DNA of 53,451 bases from Syntrophales bacterium (GTDB taxonomy: Bacteria > Desulfobacterota > Syntrophia > Syntrophales > UBA5619), in the NCBI GenBank assembly GCA_023229765.1, contig JALNYO010000023.1, positions 1 through 53,451 on the forward strand, read 5' to 3'. The position numbers and the translations under genes are program-made. The notes below the pieces were generated by a model. That model worked only from the letters and a program-made list of their open reading frames with translations. It was not told where the DNA came from and did no database searches. Numbering within the stretch: position 1 is the stretch's first letter; each line of letters begins with the position of its first letter. Of the stretch, positions 25,561 to 34,325 are shown piece after piece.

Positions 25561-26466
25561 TTACCTGTGGTTCAGCATTCGTTCGATACTCCCGAGCGCC
25601 CTTTCCCGCACCTCATAGGGTACAGTAACCTCGTGCGTCATCCCCTCCAGAGACCACAGCACCTTCTCCAGCGTGGTGCGTTTCATGTTCGGACAAACGG
25701 CAAGTTCCGAGGCGGGATAAAATTTCTTGCCGGGATTCTCCAGGCGCAGCCGGCGCAGAATGCCGACTTCTGTGCCGACAATGAATTCCTCCGCCGCCGC
25801 TTCGCGGGCATGCGCGCACATGCCGCCAGTGGAAAGCACCTGATCGGCCAAAGCAATCACGGAAGCAGAGCATTCCGGATGCACCATCACCACCGCCTCG
25901 GGATGGAGCTCTATCTGCTTCTCAAGAGCCTCCGGCAAAATGCGGGCATGCGTCGGGCAAAAACCCTTCCATGTGATAAACGCGCGCCCCAGTTGCGCAG
26001 AAACGTAATTGGCCAGATGCTTGTCGGGGACGAAGATGATCTCCTCGTCATCCCGGAAAGCTTCTCGCACCAGCGAGACGGCATTGGAGGAAGTGCAGGC
26101 CAGATCGCACTCGGCTTTTACCTCCGCAGTGGTATTCACATAACATAAAACCCTGGCTCCCGGATGCAGGGCCTTGAGAGCGCGGAGTTGTTCGGCGGTA
26201 ATCATGTTCGCCATGGGACAGCCTGCCTTGGGATCGGGAATAAGCACCGTCTTTTGAGGTGAAAGGATCTTCGCCGTTTCCGCCATGAAGTAAACGCCGC
26301 AGAAGACGATCACGTCGGCATCCGTCTTTGAGGCCTGGATGCTTAAGCCGAGGGAATCACCCACATAATCGGCAATATCCTGCACCTCGTCTATCTGGTA
26401 GTTGTGCGCCAGGATTACCGCGTTTCGTTCCACCTTGAGTTTCTTTATCTTTTCAATTAATTCCAT
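25561..26466 (-). CDS. nadA: Quinolinate synthase A
   Basis: A 301-residue [4Fe-4S] enzyme that condenses iminoaspartate with dihydroxyacetone phosphate to quinolinate in NAD synthesis. The cluster cysteines are C83 (AGCPM), C170 (GFCPTH) and C258 (LAVCPN), the spacing of the short archaeal/Thermotoga-type NadA. Its start overlaps the mnmA stop by 14 bp. nadB and nadC are not in the window. Placement after a cysteine desulfurase gene makes sense for cluster supply. Confidence 0.94.
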   Translation of the reverse strand: MELIEKIKKLKVERNAVILAHNYQIDEVQDIADYVGDSLGLSIQASKTDADVIVFCGVYFMAETAKILSPQKTVLIPDPKAGCPMANMITAEQLRALKALHPGARVLCYVNTTAEVKAECDLACTSSNAVSLVREAFRDDEEIIFVPDKHLANYVSAQLGRAFITWKGFCPTHARILPEALEKQIELHPEAVVMVHPECSASVIALADQVLSTGGMCAHAREAAAEEFIVGTEVGILRRLRLENPGKKFYPASELAVCPNMKRTTLEKVLWSLEGMTHEVTVPYEVRERALGSIERMLNHR

Positions 26467-27529
26467 ATAATACCTCCTCGATTACTCCTCCCGCCAGCAC
26501 GCGGTCATCCTGATAACAGACCACGGCTTGACCAGGGGTTATTGACTCCTGTGCTTCTTCAAAGATCACTTTCAATTTGTCCTCATGCAAGAAAAGCGCA
26601 CAGCGCGCCGCCTTTTTACGGTATCTGATCTTCGCCTCGGCCACAGGCGGCAGATGGCTGTCCCCGACCAGGATATTCAAATCACCGGCAATCAGGCCTT
26701 TTGCATACAGGTCATTTTTTTCTCCCACGACGACCCTGTTCGACTCCACATCCAGAGACACCACATACAACGGAGAGGAACTGCTGATCCCCAGCCCGCT
26801 TCTCTGTCCTATCGTATAAAAAGGGACGCCCCTGTGTTCTCCCAATTTTTTCCCTGCCAAATCCACAATTGCGCCCGGCTTGCTCATAAGTCCCTTTCCC
26901 TCAAAGAAGAAATGGTAATTCTTCTGCTTTACAAAACAGATGTCCTGGCTTTCGGCTTTTTCCGCTACTGGCAAATCGGCCTTGCGCGCCATCATGCGAA
27001 CCTCGTCCTTGGTAAAGGGCGCCAGAGGGAACAGAATCGACGGCAGCGCCTCCGGAGCAATTGGGTAAAGAAAGTACGTTTGATCCTTCATTCTGTCCCG
27101 CGGCCTTTTCAAAAAATACGCTTCCCCTTCCCTGCCGATTTCCGCGTAATGCCCAGTAGCCAGAAAGTCGAATCCGGAAGAACGCGCCGTTGCCAGCAGC
27201 TTGCCGAATTTCAGATAACGGTTGCAATCGATGCAGGGATTCGGCGTCCTGCCCCGACTATATTCGGAGACAAACTTTCGGATGACCTTATCCTCCAGGT
27301 GCGCCGAATAATCCAGAACGTAATGAGGAATGCCAAGTCTGGCACATATCCCGCGGGCATCTTCAATGGCTGTGGACCCGCAGCACTTTGCCTTCTCGCT
27401 GTCGCCGCCGTCGGCTACGCCAAGGCACATGGTCATGCCCGTAACATCGTAACCGCCTTCCTTCAGCAATAAAGCCGCTACGGATGAATCCACTCCGCCG
27501 CTCATGGCTACGAGAACCTTCTTCATCAT
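26453..27529 (-). CDS. mnmA: tRNA-specific 2-thiouridylase MnmA
   Basis: A 358-residue ATP pyrophosphatase that puts sulfur on U34 of Glu, Gln and Lys tRNAs. PP-loop SGGVDSS near the N-terminus, the CIDCNRYLKF segment, and RPRDRMKDQTYFLY with SQDICFVK are MnmA hallmarks; catalytic cysteines are in NPCIDC and QDICF. The ATG overlaps the desulfurase stop (ATGA), matching its need for persulfide from that enzyme. Confidence 0.95.
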   Translation of the reverse strand: MMKKVLVAMSGGVDSSVAALLLKEGGYDVTGMTMCLGVADGGDSEKAKCCGSTAIEDARGICARLGIPHYVLDYSAHLEDKVIRKFVSEYSRGRTPNPCIDCNRYLKFGKLLATARSSGFDFLATGHYAEIGREGEAYFLKRPRDRMKDQTYFLYPIAPEALPSILFPLAPFTKDEVRMMARKADLPVAEKAESQDICFVKQKNYHFFFEGKGLMSKPGAIVDLAGKKLGEHRGVPFYTIGQRSGLGISSSSPLYVVSLDVESNRVVVGEKNDLYAKGLIAGDLNILVGDSHLPPVAEAKIRYRKKAARCALFLHEDKLKVIFEEAQESITPGQAVVCYQDDRVLAGGVIEEVLYGIN

Positions 27530-28704
27530 TTCCCCAGTTTTTCCTTTTTCCGGTAGCGCGGCGACAGGGAACGCAAATTCCTCACGATGCGGGGCAAAAT
27601 CATGAGCACCGTGTCGATATCCTCCGCGGTTGTTGCCTTCCCCAGCGAAAACCTGAGAGAACCGTGAGGAAGCGATGGCAGAGGGCCGAGCGCCACAAGA
27701 ACATGAGAAGCCGCAGAGCTCGCTGAAGAACAGGAGGAGCCACTGGAACAGGCGATCCCTTCGATATCGAGGTTCATGACCATCGCCTCCCCCTCAATGT
27801 AATTAATCGTGATATTTACATTATTGGGGAGCCGTTGCGTCGCATGGCCGTTCAGCTTTGTTTCGTCGATGTTATCGAGCACCCCCCTGATCAATTTGTC
27901 GCGCAGAGCGCCAATGACTATTGCCTCCTCCTGCAAGAGCTTCCCGGACAGTTCCGAAGCCTTGCCCATGCCCACGATACCCGGCACATTGTGCGTGGAG
28001 GAACGGCGTCCTTTTTCCTGCCCGCCCCCGCGGAGGAAAGGCTCAACTCTCGTTCCCTTCCTGATATAGATGATTCCCACCCCCTTTGGCCCGTACAGTT
28101 TGTGACCAGATGCGCTCAATAAATCCACGTTCAGTTCATTTACGTCAATGGGGATATGACCAAAGGTTTGCACCGCATCGGTGTGAAAATAGATATCATT
28201 TGCCCGGGCGATTTTTCCAATTTCGGCGAGGGGCTGTATCGTGCCCACCTCATTATTGGCGTGCATAATTGAAATCAGGATTGTTTTATTCGTGACGGCG
28301 TTTTTTACGGCATCTGGATCTACAGCGCCATACCTGTCCACCGGAAGGTAGGTAACCCGGCATCCTTGCTGTTCCAGGTCATGGCAAGTCTCCAGCACCG
28401 CATGATGCTCGATCACCGTGGTAATGATATGGTTGCCCTTCTCCTTCCGCGCCGCCACCGCGCCCTTCAGGGCAAAATTGTCGCTTTCCGTGCCGCCGCT
28501 GGTGAAGACTATCTCTCCAGCCTGAGCGCCGATCAGGGAAGCAACGGAAGCGCGCGCCGTCTCCACCGCTCTTTTCGCCTCCTGCCCAAAAGAATGCAGA
28601 CTGGAGGGATTGCCGAAATGTTCCGTGAAATACGGAAGCATCGCCTTGACAACCGCGGGGTCTGCCGGCGTAGTCGCCGCATAATCTAGATATATCGATT
28701 TCAT
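27526..28704 (-). CDS. Cysteine desulfurase (NifS/IscS type)
   Basis: A 392-residue class V PLP enzyme that releases sulfur from cysteine as an enzyme persulfide. IYLDYAATTPADPAV start, SGHKLYGPKG with the PLP lysine, and the active-site cysteine loop IACSSGSSCSSAS. It is followed by mnmA and preceded by a Rrf2 regulator gene, so it likely supplies sulfur for tRNA thiolation, FdhD and Fe-S proteins. No iscU, hscA or suf genes lie beside it. Confidence 0.93.
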   Translation of the reverse strand: MKSIYLDYAATTPADPAVVKAMLPYFTEHFGNPSSLHSFGQEAKRAVETARASVASLIGAQAGEIVFTSGGTESDNFALKGAVAARKEKGNHIITTVIEHHAVLETCHDLEQQGCRVTYLPVDRYGAVDPDAVKNAVTNKTILISIMHANNEVGTIQPLAEIGKIARANDIYFHTDAVQTFGHIPIDVNELNVDLLSASGHKLYGPKGVGIIYIRKGTRVEPFLRGGGQEKGRRSSTHNVPGIVGMGKASELSGKLLQEEAIVIGALRDKLIRGVLDNIDETKLNGHATQRLPNNVNITINYIEGEAMVMNLDIEGIACSSGSSCSSASSAASHVLVALGPLPSLPHGSLRFSLGKATTAEDIDTVLMILPRIVRNLRSLSPRYRKKEKLGK

Positions 28705-28750
28705 TGTGTTCTCACCTTTGGTTTCATTGCCTTATTTAATGCCGCCGCTA

Positions 28751-29191
28751 TCATATGCGCGGAGAAAGTGAATCTTCAATTTTATCCATCTTCAGCCTTA
28801 GCAACTGCTCCAGATTAATGGAAGCAAGCACCTCCGATATCTTTTCTCCAAGCAACACCCAGACATCGCGGCTGGCGCAGATGGGCGAGCGGGCGCAGGC
28901 GGATTTATCCTTGACGCAATCCACAAGCGACGTACCTCCTTCCAGAACGTCAACAATTTCTTTAAGGGTGATCTGCGCAGGAGCCTTTGTCAGGGTATAA
29001 CCGCCACGTGCCCCCCGACTCGAATTTAACAAACCAGTGTCCCGGAGCAATATCGCAATCTGACTTAAATATTTTTCCGACATGCCTTCTCCGCGGGCAA
29101 TATCCTTCAAATAATAATATCCCTTGCCATAGTTGCGGGCAAGAACGAGCATCAACCTAACGCCGTAGCGAGACCTTGTGGAAATTCTCAT
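28751..29191 (-). CDS. Rrf2-family Fe-S-type regulator (IscR-like)
   Basis: A 146-residue winged-helix regulator: RYGVRLMLVLARNYG, recognition helix around MSEKYLSQIAILLRDTGL, and GARGGYTL wing. Three cysteines C92, C99 and C105 lie where IscR has C92/C98/C104, so a labile [2Fe-2S] cluster is likely, with one residue more in the first gap. It heads the desulfurase/sulfur operon and is divergent from a multihaem cytochrome gene. CymR-like control of cysteine metabolism is an alternative. GGGAGG lies close to the ATG. Confidence 0.9.
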   Translation of the reverse strand: MRISTRSRYGVRLMLVLARNYGKGYYYLKDIARGEGMSEKYLSQIAILLRDTGLLNSSRGARGGYTLTKAPAQITLKEIVDVLEGGTSLVDCVKDKSACARSPICASRDVWVLLGEKISEVLASINLEQLLRLKMDKIEDSLSPRI

Positions 29192-29251
29192 AACCCTCCC
29201 TTAAAATCTATATGCTACCATTTTGGTGGCAATTAACTCAGAAGAAGCAGT

Positions 29252-29294
29252 CTTGTCAAGGAAAAATAATTATAAGGAAATATTTCTTGACAAG
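29252..29294. promoter_or_regulatory. Inverted repeat between the rrf2 and cytochrome genes, candidate operator
   Basis: CTTGTCAAG (29252-29260) and CTTGACAAG (29286-29294) are a perfect 9-bp inverted repeat 25 bp apart, about 61 bp upstream of the rrf2 ATG. Each arm contains a TTGACA hexamer pointing outward, so both divergent -35 elements would lie in the arms. It is a plausible target of the adjacent Rrf2 protein. Confidence 0.45.
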
Positions 29295-29315
29295 CGACAA
29301 CACTCCCTATATATA
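29287..29315 (+). promoter_or_regulatory. Sigma70-type promoter for the ImcH-like cytochrome gene
   Basis: TTGACA (29287-29292), a 17-bp spacer and TATATA (29310-29315) form a near-consensus promoter pointing to the cytochrome gene, leaving a leader of about 145 nt. The -35 lies in one arm of the inverted repeat shared with rrf2. Confidence 0.6.
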
Positions 29316-29467
29316 TCGCGGCGTTAAATGCAATGTCCTGCAACCATACGTTAAAAGAGGGTTATTTTTATTACTAGGCGAAAGAAACTTCTTGCAGCTT
29401 TTTTATGGTTGTAGTGCAAACATTCTAAGTTGTGAAAAAGCCTGTGTAAGATAAACAAGGAGGAAAA

Positions 29468-30997
29468 ATGTCTGAAAAACGGAAAGAAATACTCGGGTAT
29501 TTCTTCAATATAGTCAGCCTGATTGGTATGATTCTGGCCGTGGTGGCTACCAGCCTGATCATTGTTATGCTGTCCATGGAAATAATTACCGGCGTGGAAA
29601 GCCCCTATTTGGGCGTACTCGTTTACTTTATCTTCCCCGCAATGCTGATTATAGGGTTGCTTCTTGTACCCATTGGCGCTTTCCGCCTAAGGCAACAGCA
29701 TCGACAGGCGAAACCTGACACGATCACTCCCTACCCCGATATTGATTTGAACGACCGCCACAAGCGCCGGTTATTCGTCATTTTCATTTTCGGCACCGTG
29801 CTCTTTGTTCTCATCATTTCCATAGCCGCTCTCAAGGGCTATCATTTCACCGAGTCTGCCGAGTTTTGTGGAAAACTCTGCCACGCGGTAATGACGCCGG
29901 AATACAGCGCCTGGAGCACATCTCCCCATGCCCGGGTTCGTTGCGTGGATTGCCACATCGGACCGGGCGCAAAGTGGTATGTCAAGGCCAAAATTTCCGG
30001 ATTGAAACAAATATATGCAGTACTGGCGCATACCTATTCTTCTCCTATAGAAACACCCGTCGCAAACCTCCGACCCGCGCGCGACATCTGCGAGCGCTGC
30101 CATTGGCCGGAAAAATTTTACTCAGGACGGCAAAGGATATTCTATCACTATGCTGCCGATGAAAAAAATACGCCTAGAGAAATCAATATGCTGATCAATA
30201 TCGGCGGCACTCCCAAGACCCCGACCGCGGCGGGAATACACTGGCATATCAGCAGTGAAGTTTATTATTTTGCCAGGGACAATAAACGTCTTGACATCCC
30301 CTATGTCGCCGTCAAGGAGAAGAACGGCAGTCTAACCGAATACAGACAGGAGGATTCGCCTCTAACCAAGGAGGAGGAGCTCGCCAAAGGACAGAACCGT
30401 CTAATGGATTGCATTGATTGCCATAACCGTCCAACGCATATCTATCGTTCCCCCGGTCAGGAGATGGATGAAAACTTTGTCTCCAGCCATATCGACCCCT
30501 CACTGCCTTTCATTAAAAAAGTGTCGGTAGAGCTGCTAACAAAGCCTTACAAGACTAAAGATGAGGGAATGACAGCCATCGCCACCGGCATCGAAGAATA
30601 CTACGCCAAGAATCACCCTAAACTGGCAGGTGAGAAAGCCGCTGCGATCAGACAAGCTGTTGAGCGCGTCCAGGATATTTATAACAGGAATTTCTTCCCG
30701 AATATGAAAGTGTCCTGGAATACATACCCCGATCATATCGGTCATTTCTACACGCCCGGTTGTTTCCGCTGTCACGATGGAAAGCACAAATCCGCCGAAG
30801 GCAAGGTAATTTCAAAAGATTGCGCCATCTGTCATACCGTTTTAGGGCAGAAACAGGAAAACATCCGACCGGGAACGAAGGTAAAAGAATTTATCCACCC
30901 GACGGATATCGGGGACAGTATGACAACAATGAATTGCAGCGACTGCCATTCTGCCGGCGGTGAAGACGTGCCCGGTGGCGGAGGCAAGGGCAAATAG
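29468..30997 (+). CDS. Seven-haem NapC/NirT-type inner-membrane cytochrome c (ImcH-like)
   Basis: A 509-residue protein: three N-terminal hydrophobic helices (about 13-36, 46-70, 101-121), then a periplasmic part with six CXXCH sites (CVDCH, CERCH, CIDCH, CFRCH, CAICH, CSDCH) and one CX3CH (C134-GKL-C138-H139) at the first haem position. Helix count, size, seven haem sites and the NapC/NirT-like first half resemble Geobacter ImcH, which passes quinol electrons to periplasmic carriers at high potential. The ribosome site is AGGAGG eight bases before the ATG. It is monocistronic, with a strong terminator downstream. Quinol oxidation is inferred from the family. Confidence 0.82.
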   Translation: MSEKRKEILGYFFNIVSLIGMILAVVATSLIIVMLSMEIITGVESPYLGVLVYFIFPAMLIIGLLLVPIGAFRLRQQHRQAKPDTITPYPDIDLNDRHKRRLFVIFIFGTVLFVLIISIAALKGYHFTESAEFCGKLCHAVMTPEYSAWSTSPHARVRCVDCHIGPGAKWYVKAKISGLKQIYAVLAHTYSSPIETPVANLRPARDICERCHWPEKFYSGRQRIFYHYAADEKNTPREINMLINIGGTPKTPTAAGIHWHISSEVYYFARDNKRLDIPYVAVKEKNGSLTEYRQEDSPLTKEEELAKGQNRLMDCIDCHNRPTHIYRSPGQEMDENFVSSHIDPSLPFIKKVSVELLTKPYKTKDEGMTAIATGIEEYYAKNHPKLAGEKAAAIRQAVERVQDIYNRNFFPNMKVSWNTYPDHIGHFYTPGCFRCHDGKHKSAEGKVISKDCAICHTVLGQKQENIRPGTKVKEFIHPTDIGDSMTTMNCSDCHSAGGEDVPGGGGKGK

Positions 30998-31096
30998 CCC
31001 GGCGACAAAGGCTTTGTTCCTGATAAAATAACGAATAAAGTTTTACCGAAGCCGGCGGCGCTCATTATCTTTACCGGCATTGCATTACAAACAAAA

Positions 31097-31121
31097 AAAA
31101 GCGGGGATCCCCCGCTTTTTT
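31097..31121 (+). terminator. Rho-independent terminator after the ImcH-like gene
   Basis: A GCGGGG/CCCCGC stem with a 3-base loop (31101-31115), extended by an A-run upstream and followed by a T-run. It may work on both strands. Confidence 0.85.
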
Positions 31122-31174
31122 ACACTGGACCAATAACTCAAAAAACATAAAAAATACGACTCAAGGCGGAGAAG

Positions 31175-32956
31175 ATGAACGACAGACTATCCTCTCTTGA
31201 ATCCACCGTAGAACAGGTCGCCAAGCGGTTGGATGAACTGGTGCTGAAGGTGGATGCGCTTTCAAAAATGGTCGATCTTTACGGATCGCTACCGGTTAAT
31301 ACCGATGCGACGTCCCCGGATGACTCGCTCCCCGACGCATCGGAGGCGATGCTTTCATGGGTGGGCCGTTCCTCGCTTTTGCAGCGTCTTTCCACAATGT
31401 GTTTTCTTTTGGTCATCGCTCTGATTCTGCGCACCGTTACCGATAGCAGGGTGATAGACCTGCCCTTCGGTTCCCTCATCGGCATGAGTTACGCCGCCAT
31501 TCTTATGTTTATGGGCTGGCGGAGATATAAGAGGGAAAACCAGCTGGCGCCCGTCTTCACCGTGTGCGGAACTTTATTGATGTTTACAATCATTGTTGAG
31601 GCGCATGCCCATTTTGGCATTCTTTCTTCTGTATCATCTTACATCATGCTGATTCTGACCGGTCTCGGCGCCGCGACAATCAGTTATGTCTATCGGGTTC
31701 CGGCTCCAATCGCCATAGGAAACCTCGGCATGTGCGTCTCGGCCGCGGCGATCGATTATCCCTCTCCTTATTTCCCCTACCTGGTGATTGTCCTTCTGAC
31801 GGCCAATCTGTTGGGTTACTTTACGGCCCGAGCCCACCGGTATGTCTGGCTTCGCTGGATATTGCTGCTGGTTACACTTTTCATGATCACCCTCTGGGGA
31901 ATCAAGCTGGGAATGGCGCTGCGGGGCGACGAAGGCATAACAAGGACACTGGCGCAGACCTGGTTCCTGCCGCTTTTGACCATTTTCTCGTCAACATACG
32001 TGATAACGTCATTAATGGGGATCATCAGAACCCTCCCGGACAAACTAAACAGATTTGAACTCGTGCTGCCCACCATCAATGTTGTCTGGGCATTCGCGCT
32101 GGCCCAGTACGTCGTGTCCGCCACGGGTGGCGGCATACTGATTCTCGGCGCCCTCGGGGCAGCCGTCGGATTCGGGCATCTGGCCGTAGCGCCCTGGCTG
32201 GCGAACTGGGATCAAAAAGGGGCGCACGGGAGCAATGCATTCGTTTTTGCCGGGTCGTTGTTGCTGGCGCTTGCCTTACCCGTAATTGCAGACAACACAT
32301 TACTGTATCTGCCCGTATTGGCGGCGGTTGCGTTCTGGACATCGGTCATGTCGGCAAAATGGGGAAGCGGCAGCGCTCGCTTGACATCGTACCTTTTGCA
32401 GATTTACGCGAGTATAACAATCGCGACAGCGCTGCTCAGTGGGGGAAAGCCCAACTCATTTTTGATAAACGTAGTTTCCACAGCCGGAATCGCCTGTTTG
32501 GGGCTTTTGCAATACCGATGGTTGCGTAACACAACGCCGCCTGAGGAATCGGCCTTTTTTTCGAAGATCGACAAAGGCGATTTCAGCGCTGTAACGGTTT
32601 TGCTGGCCGCCCTGCTGAGCGCCTTTGTCTTGTTGCGGGTTATCCTTCAAAAAGTAACAGTCACGTTTTTTGTTCCTGCTGATGTGAGCAATATCATCCA
32701 GGGAAGCCAGTCGGTCATCATCAATATATCAGCCATTGTCCTGATGTCAATCGCGCTGGCAAATCGCAGCAGGGAATTGCGCAATGTGGCCATCCTGCTA
32801 ACGACAGTCGGCGCCATCAATGTTTTTCTGTATGACCTTGTCCTTGGGTACGGCATACCGCTGGTTCTCAGCGTCCTCTCCTTCGGTCTTGCTACGGCGG
32901 TAGAATCGGTAATCTTGAAACGCTGGCAGCGTCTGCCAACGCCCGGCCGATCATAA
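31175..32956 (+). CDS. Polytopic membrane protein, DUF2339-like
   Basis: A 593-residue protein with a short N-terminal coiled coil (residues 1-40, LSSLESTVEQVAKRLDEL) and about 14 or more hydrophobic helices. The order coiled coil, WVGR motif near 61 and many helices recalls DUF2339 proteins, whose function is unknown. No catalytic or ligand-binding motif was recognised and it has no haem sites. It has its own leader with GGAG before the ATG, follows a terminator, and converges on the NrfD operon. The family call is tentative. Confidence 0.55.
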   Translation: MNDRLSSLESTVEQVAKRLDELVLKVDALSKMVDLYGSLPVNTDATSPDDSLPDASEAMLSWVGRSSLLQRLSTMCFLLVIALILRTVTDSRVIDLPFGSLIGMSYAAILMFMGWRRYKRENQLAPVFTVCGTLLMFTIIVEAHAHFGILSSVSSYIMLILTGLGAATISYVYRVPAPIAIGNLGMCVSAAAIDYPSPYFPYLVIVLLTANLLGYFTARAHRYVWLRWILLLVTLFMITLWGIKLGMALRGDEGITRTLAQTWFLPLLTIFSSTYVITSLMGIIRTLPDKLNRFELVLPTINVVWAFALAQYVVSATGGGILILGALGAAVGFGHLAVAPWLANWDQKGAHGSNAFVFAGSLLLALALPVIADNTLLYLPVLAAVAFWTSVMSAKWGSGSARLTSYLLQIYASITIATALLSGGKPNSFLINVVSTAGIACLGLLQYRWLRNTTPPEESAFFSKIDKGDFSAVTVLLAALLSAFVLLRVILQKVTVTFFVPADVSNIIQGSQSVIINISAIVLMSIALANRSRELRNVAILLTTVGAINVFLYDLVLGYGIPLVLSVLSFGLATAVESVILKRWQRLPTPGRS

Positions 32957-33071
32957 CAATAATACCCCAGCAGAAAAACGTTCTCCCAACTTTTCTGCCG
33001 ATTTATTATGTCTATACAACCTGAGCAGTTACGAATTATTTGCTGCGGTGTAGCTATCAGTGCATATATCA

Positions 33072-33117
33072 CCCCCCGCATTGAGCGCACAAAGACGATC
33101 CGTCCCAATGTGGGGGG
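33072..33117. terminator. GC-rich hairpin between converging genes
   Basis: CCCCCCGCATTG (33072-33083) pairs with CAATGTGGGGGG (33106-33117) with one G-T pair and a 22-base loop, about 10 bp past the last stop of the cytochrome/NrfD operon. Neither strand has a strong T-run. A weaker GCAGAAAA/TTTTCTGC hairpin (32970-32998) lies on the other side. They probably end both converging transcripts. Confidence 0.5.
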
Positions 33118-33127
33118 GTCCAATATT

Positions 33128-34324
33128 TTAATTGCCCGTCAATTCTTCCTTCTTCCACGGAGGCAGCAGCTTAAGAAGGATCGAAAGAATCACAAACGGA
33201 ATGATCAGCAAAACCAGTGCAACGAGAAACCCTTCAATGCCCATCATTTCCATTTTATAGGTAGTCAACCCCCGGAAACTCTTAGAGAACAGTTGTCCGC
33301 CGATCACCACATTCCAACGGGTGCTGAAGATCCCCAGCTGAATCAGCAATCCGCAAACAAAATAAAGCAGTTTCCGCACCTCTTCTTGTAGCTTCAATAT
33401 CTTGATTACCGCCAGGACAAAAAGAGGGAGCAGCATGCCGAGCAGAATCTGGAGCACCACCAGGCTCATGAAAAGCTTAGTCGATACCAGTTGGGAGAGG
33501 ATCTTGATCGACTCCTCGCTTTCATAAAGCCGGTGGATGAAATCGAGCACCTCGATCGAAAAGTCAACAATGACTGCATAGAACAGAAAGGAAGCCACCT
33601 TGTCGAGACATTTCATGTCAATCTTCCCGCCCAGAAGCGGCTTGACAATCATATAGAGCAGCATCACCATCGCAATTCCCGAGACAATGGCCGAGAAGAG
33701 AAAAACAACCGGCATCATCACGCTGCTCCACCAGGGATTTGCCTTGATCGATCCGAAGATAAAGCCTACATATCCGTGGAGCAGAAAGGCTGATGGGATG
33801 CCGATGATTGTAATGACCTTTACCGTCTTCTTGTCAAAGGCGACAGCTTTTTCACTGATGTCGGTCGAAAATAGGGAGAGGAGCTTCAGCAGCCACTTTC
33901 TCAAACCAGTCGTCTCGGAAGACCAGACGATCATATCCCGACGGTATTCAAAATAGATTTCCAGCAGAAGCACGAGCATCAAATACCAGAGGTAAACGAA
34001 ACCGAACATCGCCATCGCCGAGGTTAGATTAGGGGTCATGAACATCTCATAGGAGCGCTCCGGCCGGCCGAGGTGGAGCTGTAAAGGCAGCGGCGCGATC
34101 AGCATAAACGCAAGCGCCGTCAGCATTGCCAAGCGGTAGGTTGGCTGGAGCTCCTTCACGTTAAAGACCTTGACAAGTGAGGCCAGAATGAAAGCCCCGG
34201 CCACCAGCCCCGTAATATAGGGATAGACGACAATCAGGATCGACCACTGAATGTCGATTTCGTTCGGGTAGATAAAACCCATCACCTGCCTGGAAAGTTC
34301 CGTGAAACGCTGGACCGCTTCCAT
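33128..34324 (-). CDS. NrfD/PsrC-family quinol-interacting membrane subunit (module 2)
   Basis: About 398 residues with some nine to ten transmembrane helices in the NrfD pattern, including LHLGRPER near the third helix, the motif that recurs in PsrC/NrfD proteins. Family members anchor periplasmic Fe-S and haem subunits and exchange electrons with menaquinol. The ATG at 34322-34324 (MEAVQRFTEL) is chosen because GCGAGG lies about nine bases upstream and it starts right after the ferredoxin-like gene stop; an upstream ATG at 34354 would overlap that gene by 29 bp. It is the last gene of the six-gene operon. Confidence 0.88.
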   Translation of the reverse strand: MEAVQRFTELSRQVMGFIYPNEIDIQWSILIVVYPYITGLVAGAFILASLVKVFNVKELQPTYRLAMLTALAFMLIAPLPLQLHLGRPERSYEMFMTPNLTSAMAMFGFVYLWYLMLVLLLEIYFEYRRDMIVWSSETTGLRKWLLKLLSLFSTDISEKAVAFDKKTVKVITIIGIPSAFLLHGYVGFIFGSIKANPWWSSVMMPVVFLFSAIVSGIAMVMLLYMIVKPLLGGKIDMKCLDKVASFLFYAVIVDFSIEVLDFIHRLYESEESIKILSQLVSTKLFMSLVVLQILLGMLLPLFVLAVIKILKLQEEVRKLLYFVCGLLIQLGIFSTRWNVVIGGQLFSKSFRGLTTYKMEMMGIEGFLVALVLLIIPFVILSILLKLLPPWKKEELTGN

Positions 34325-34325
34325 A

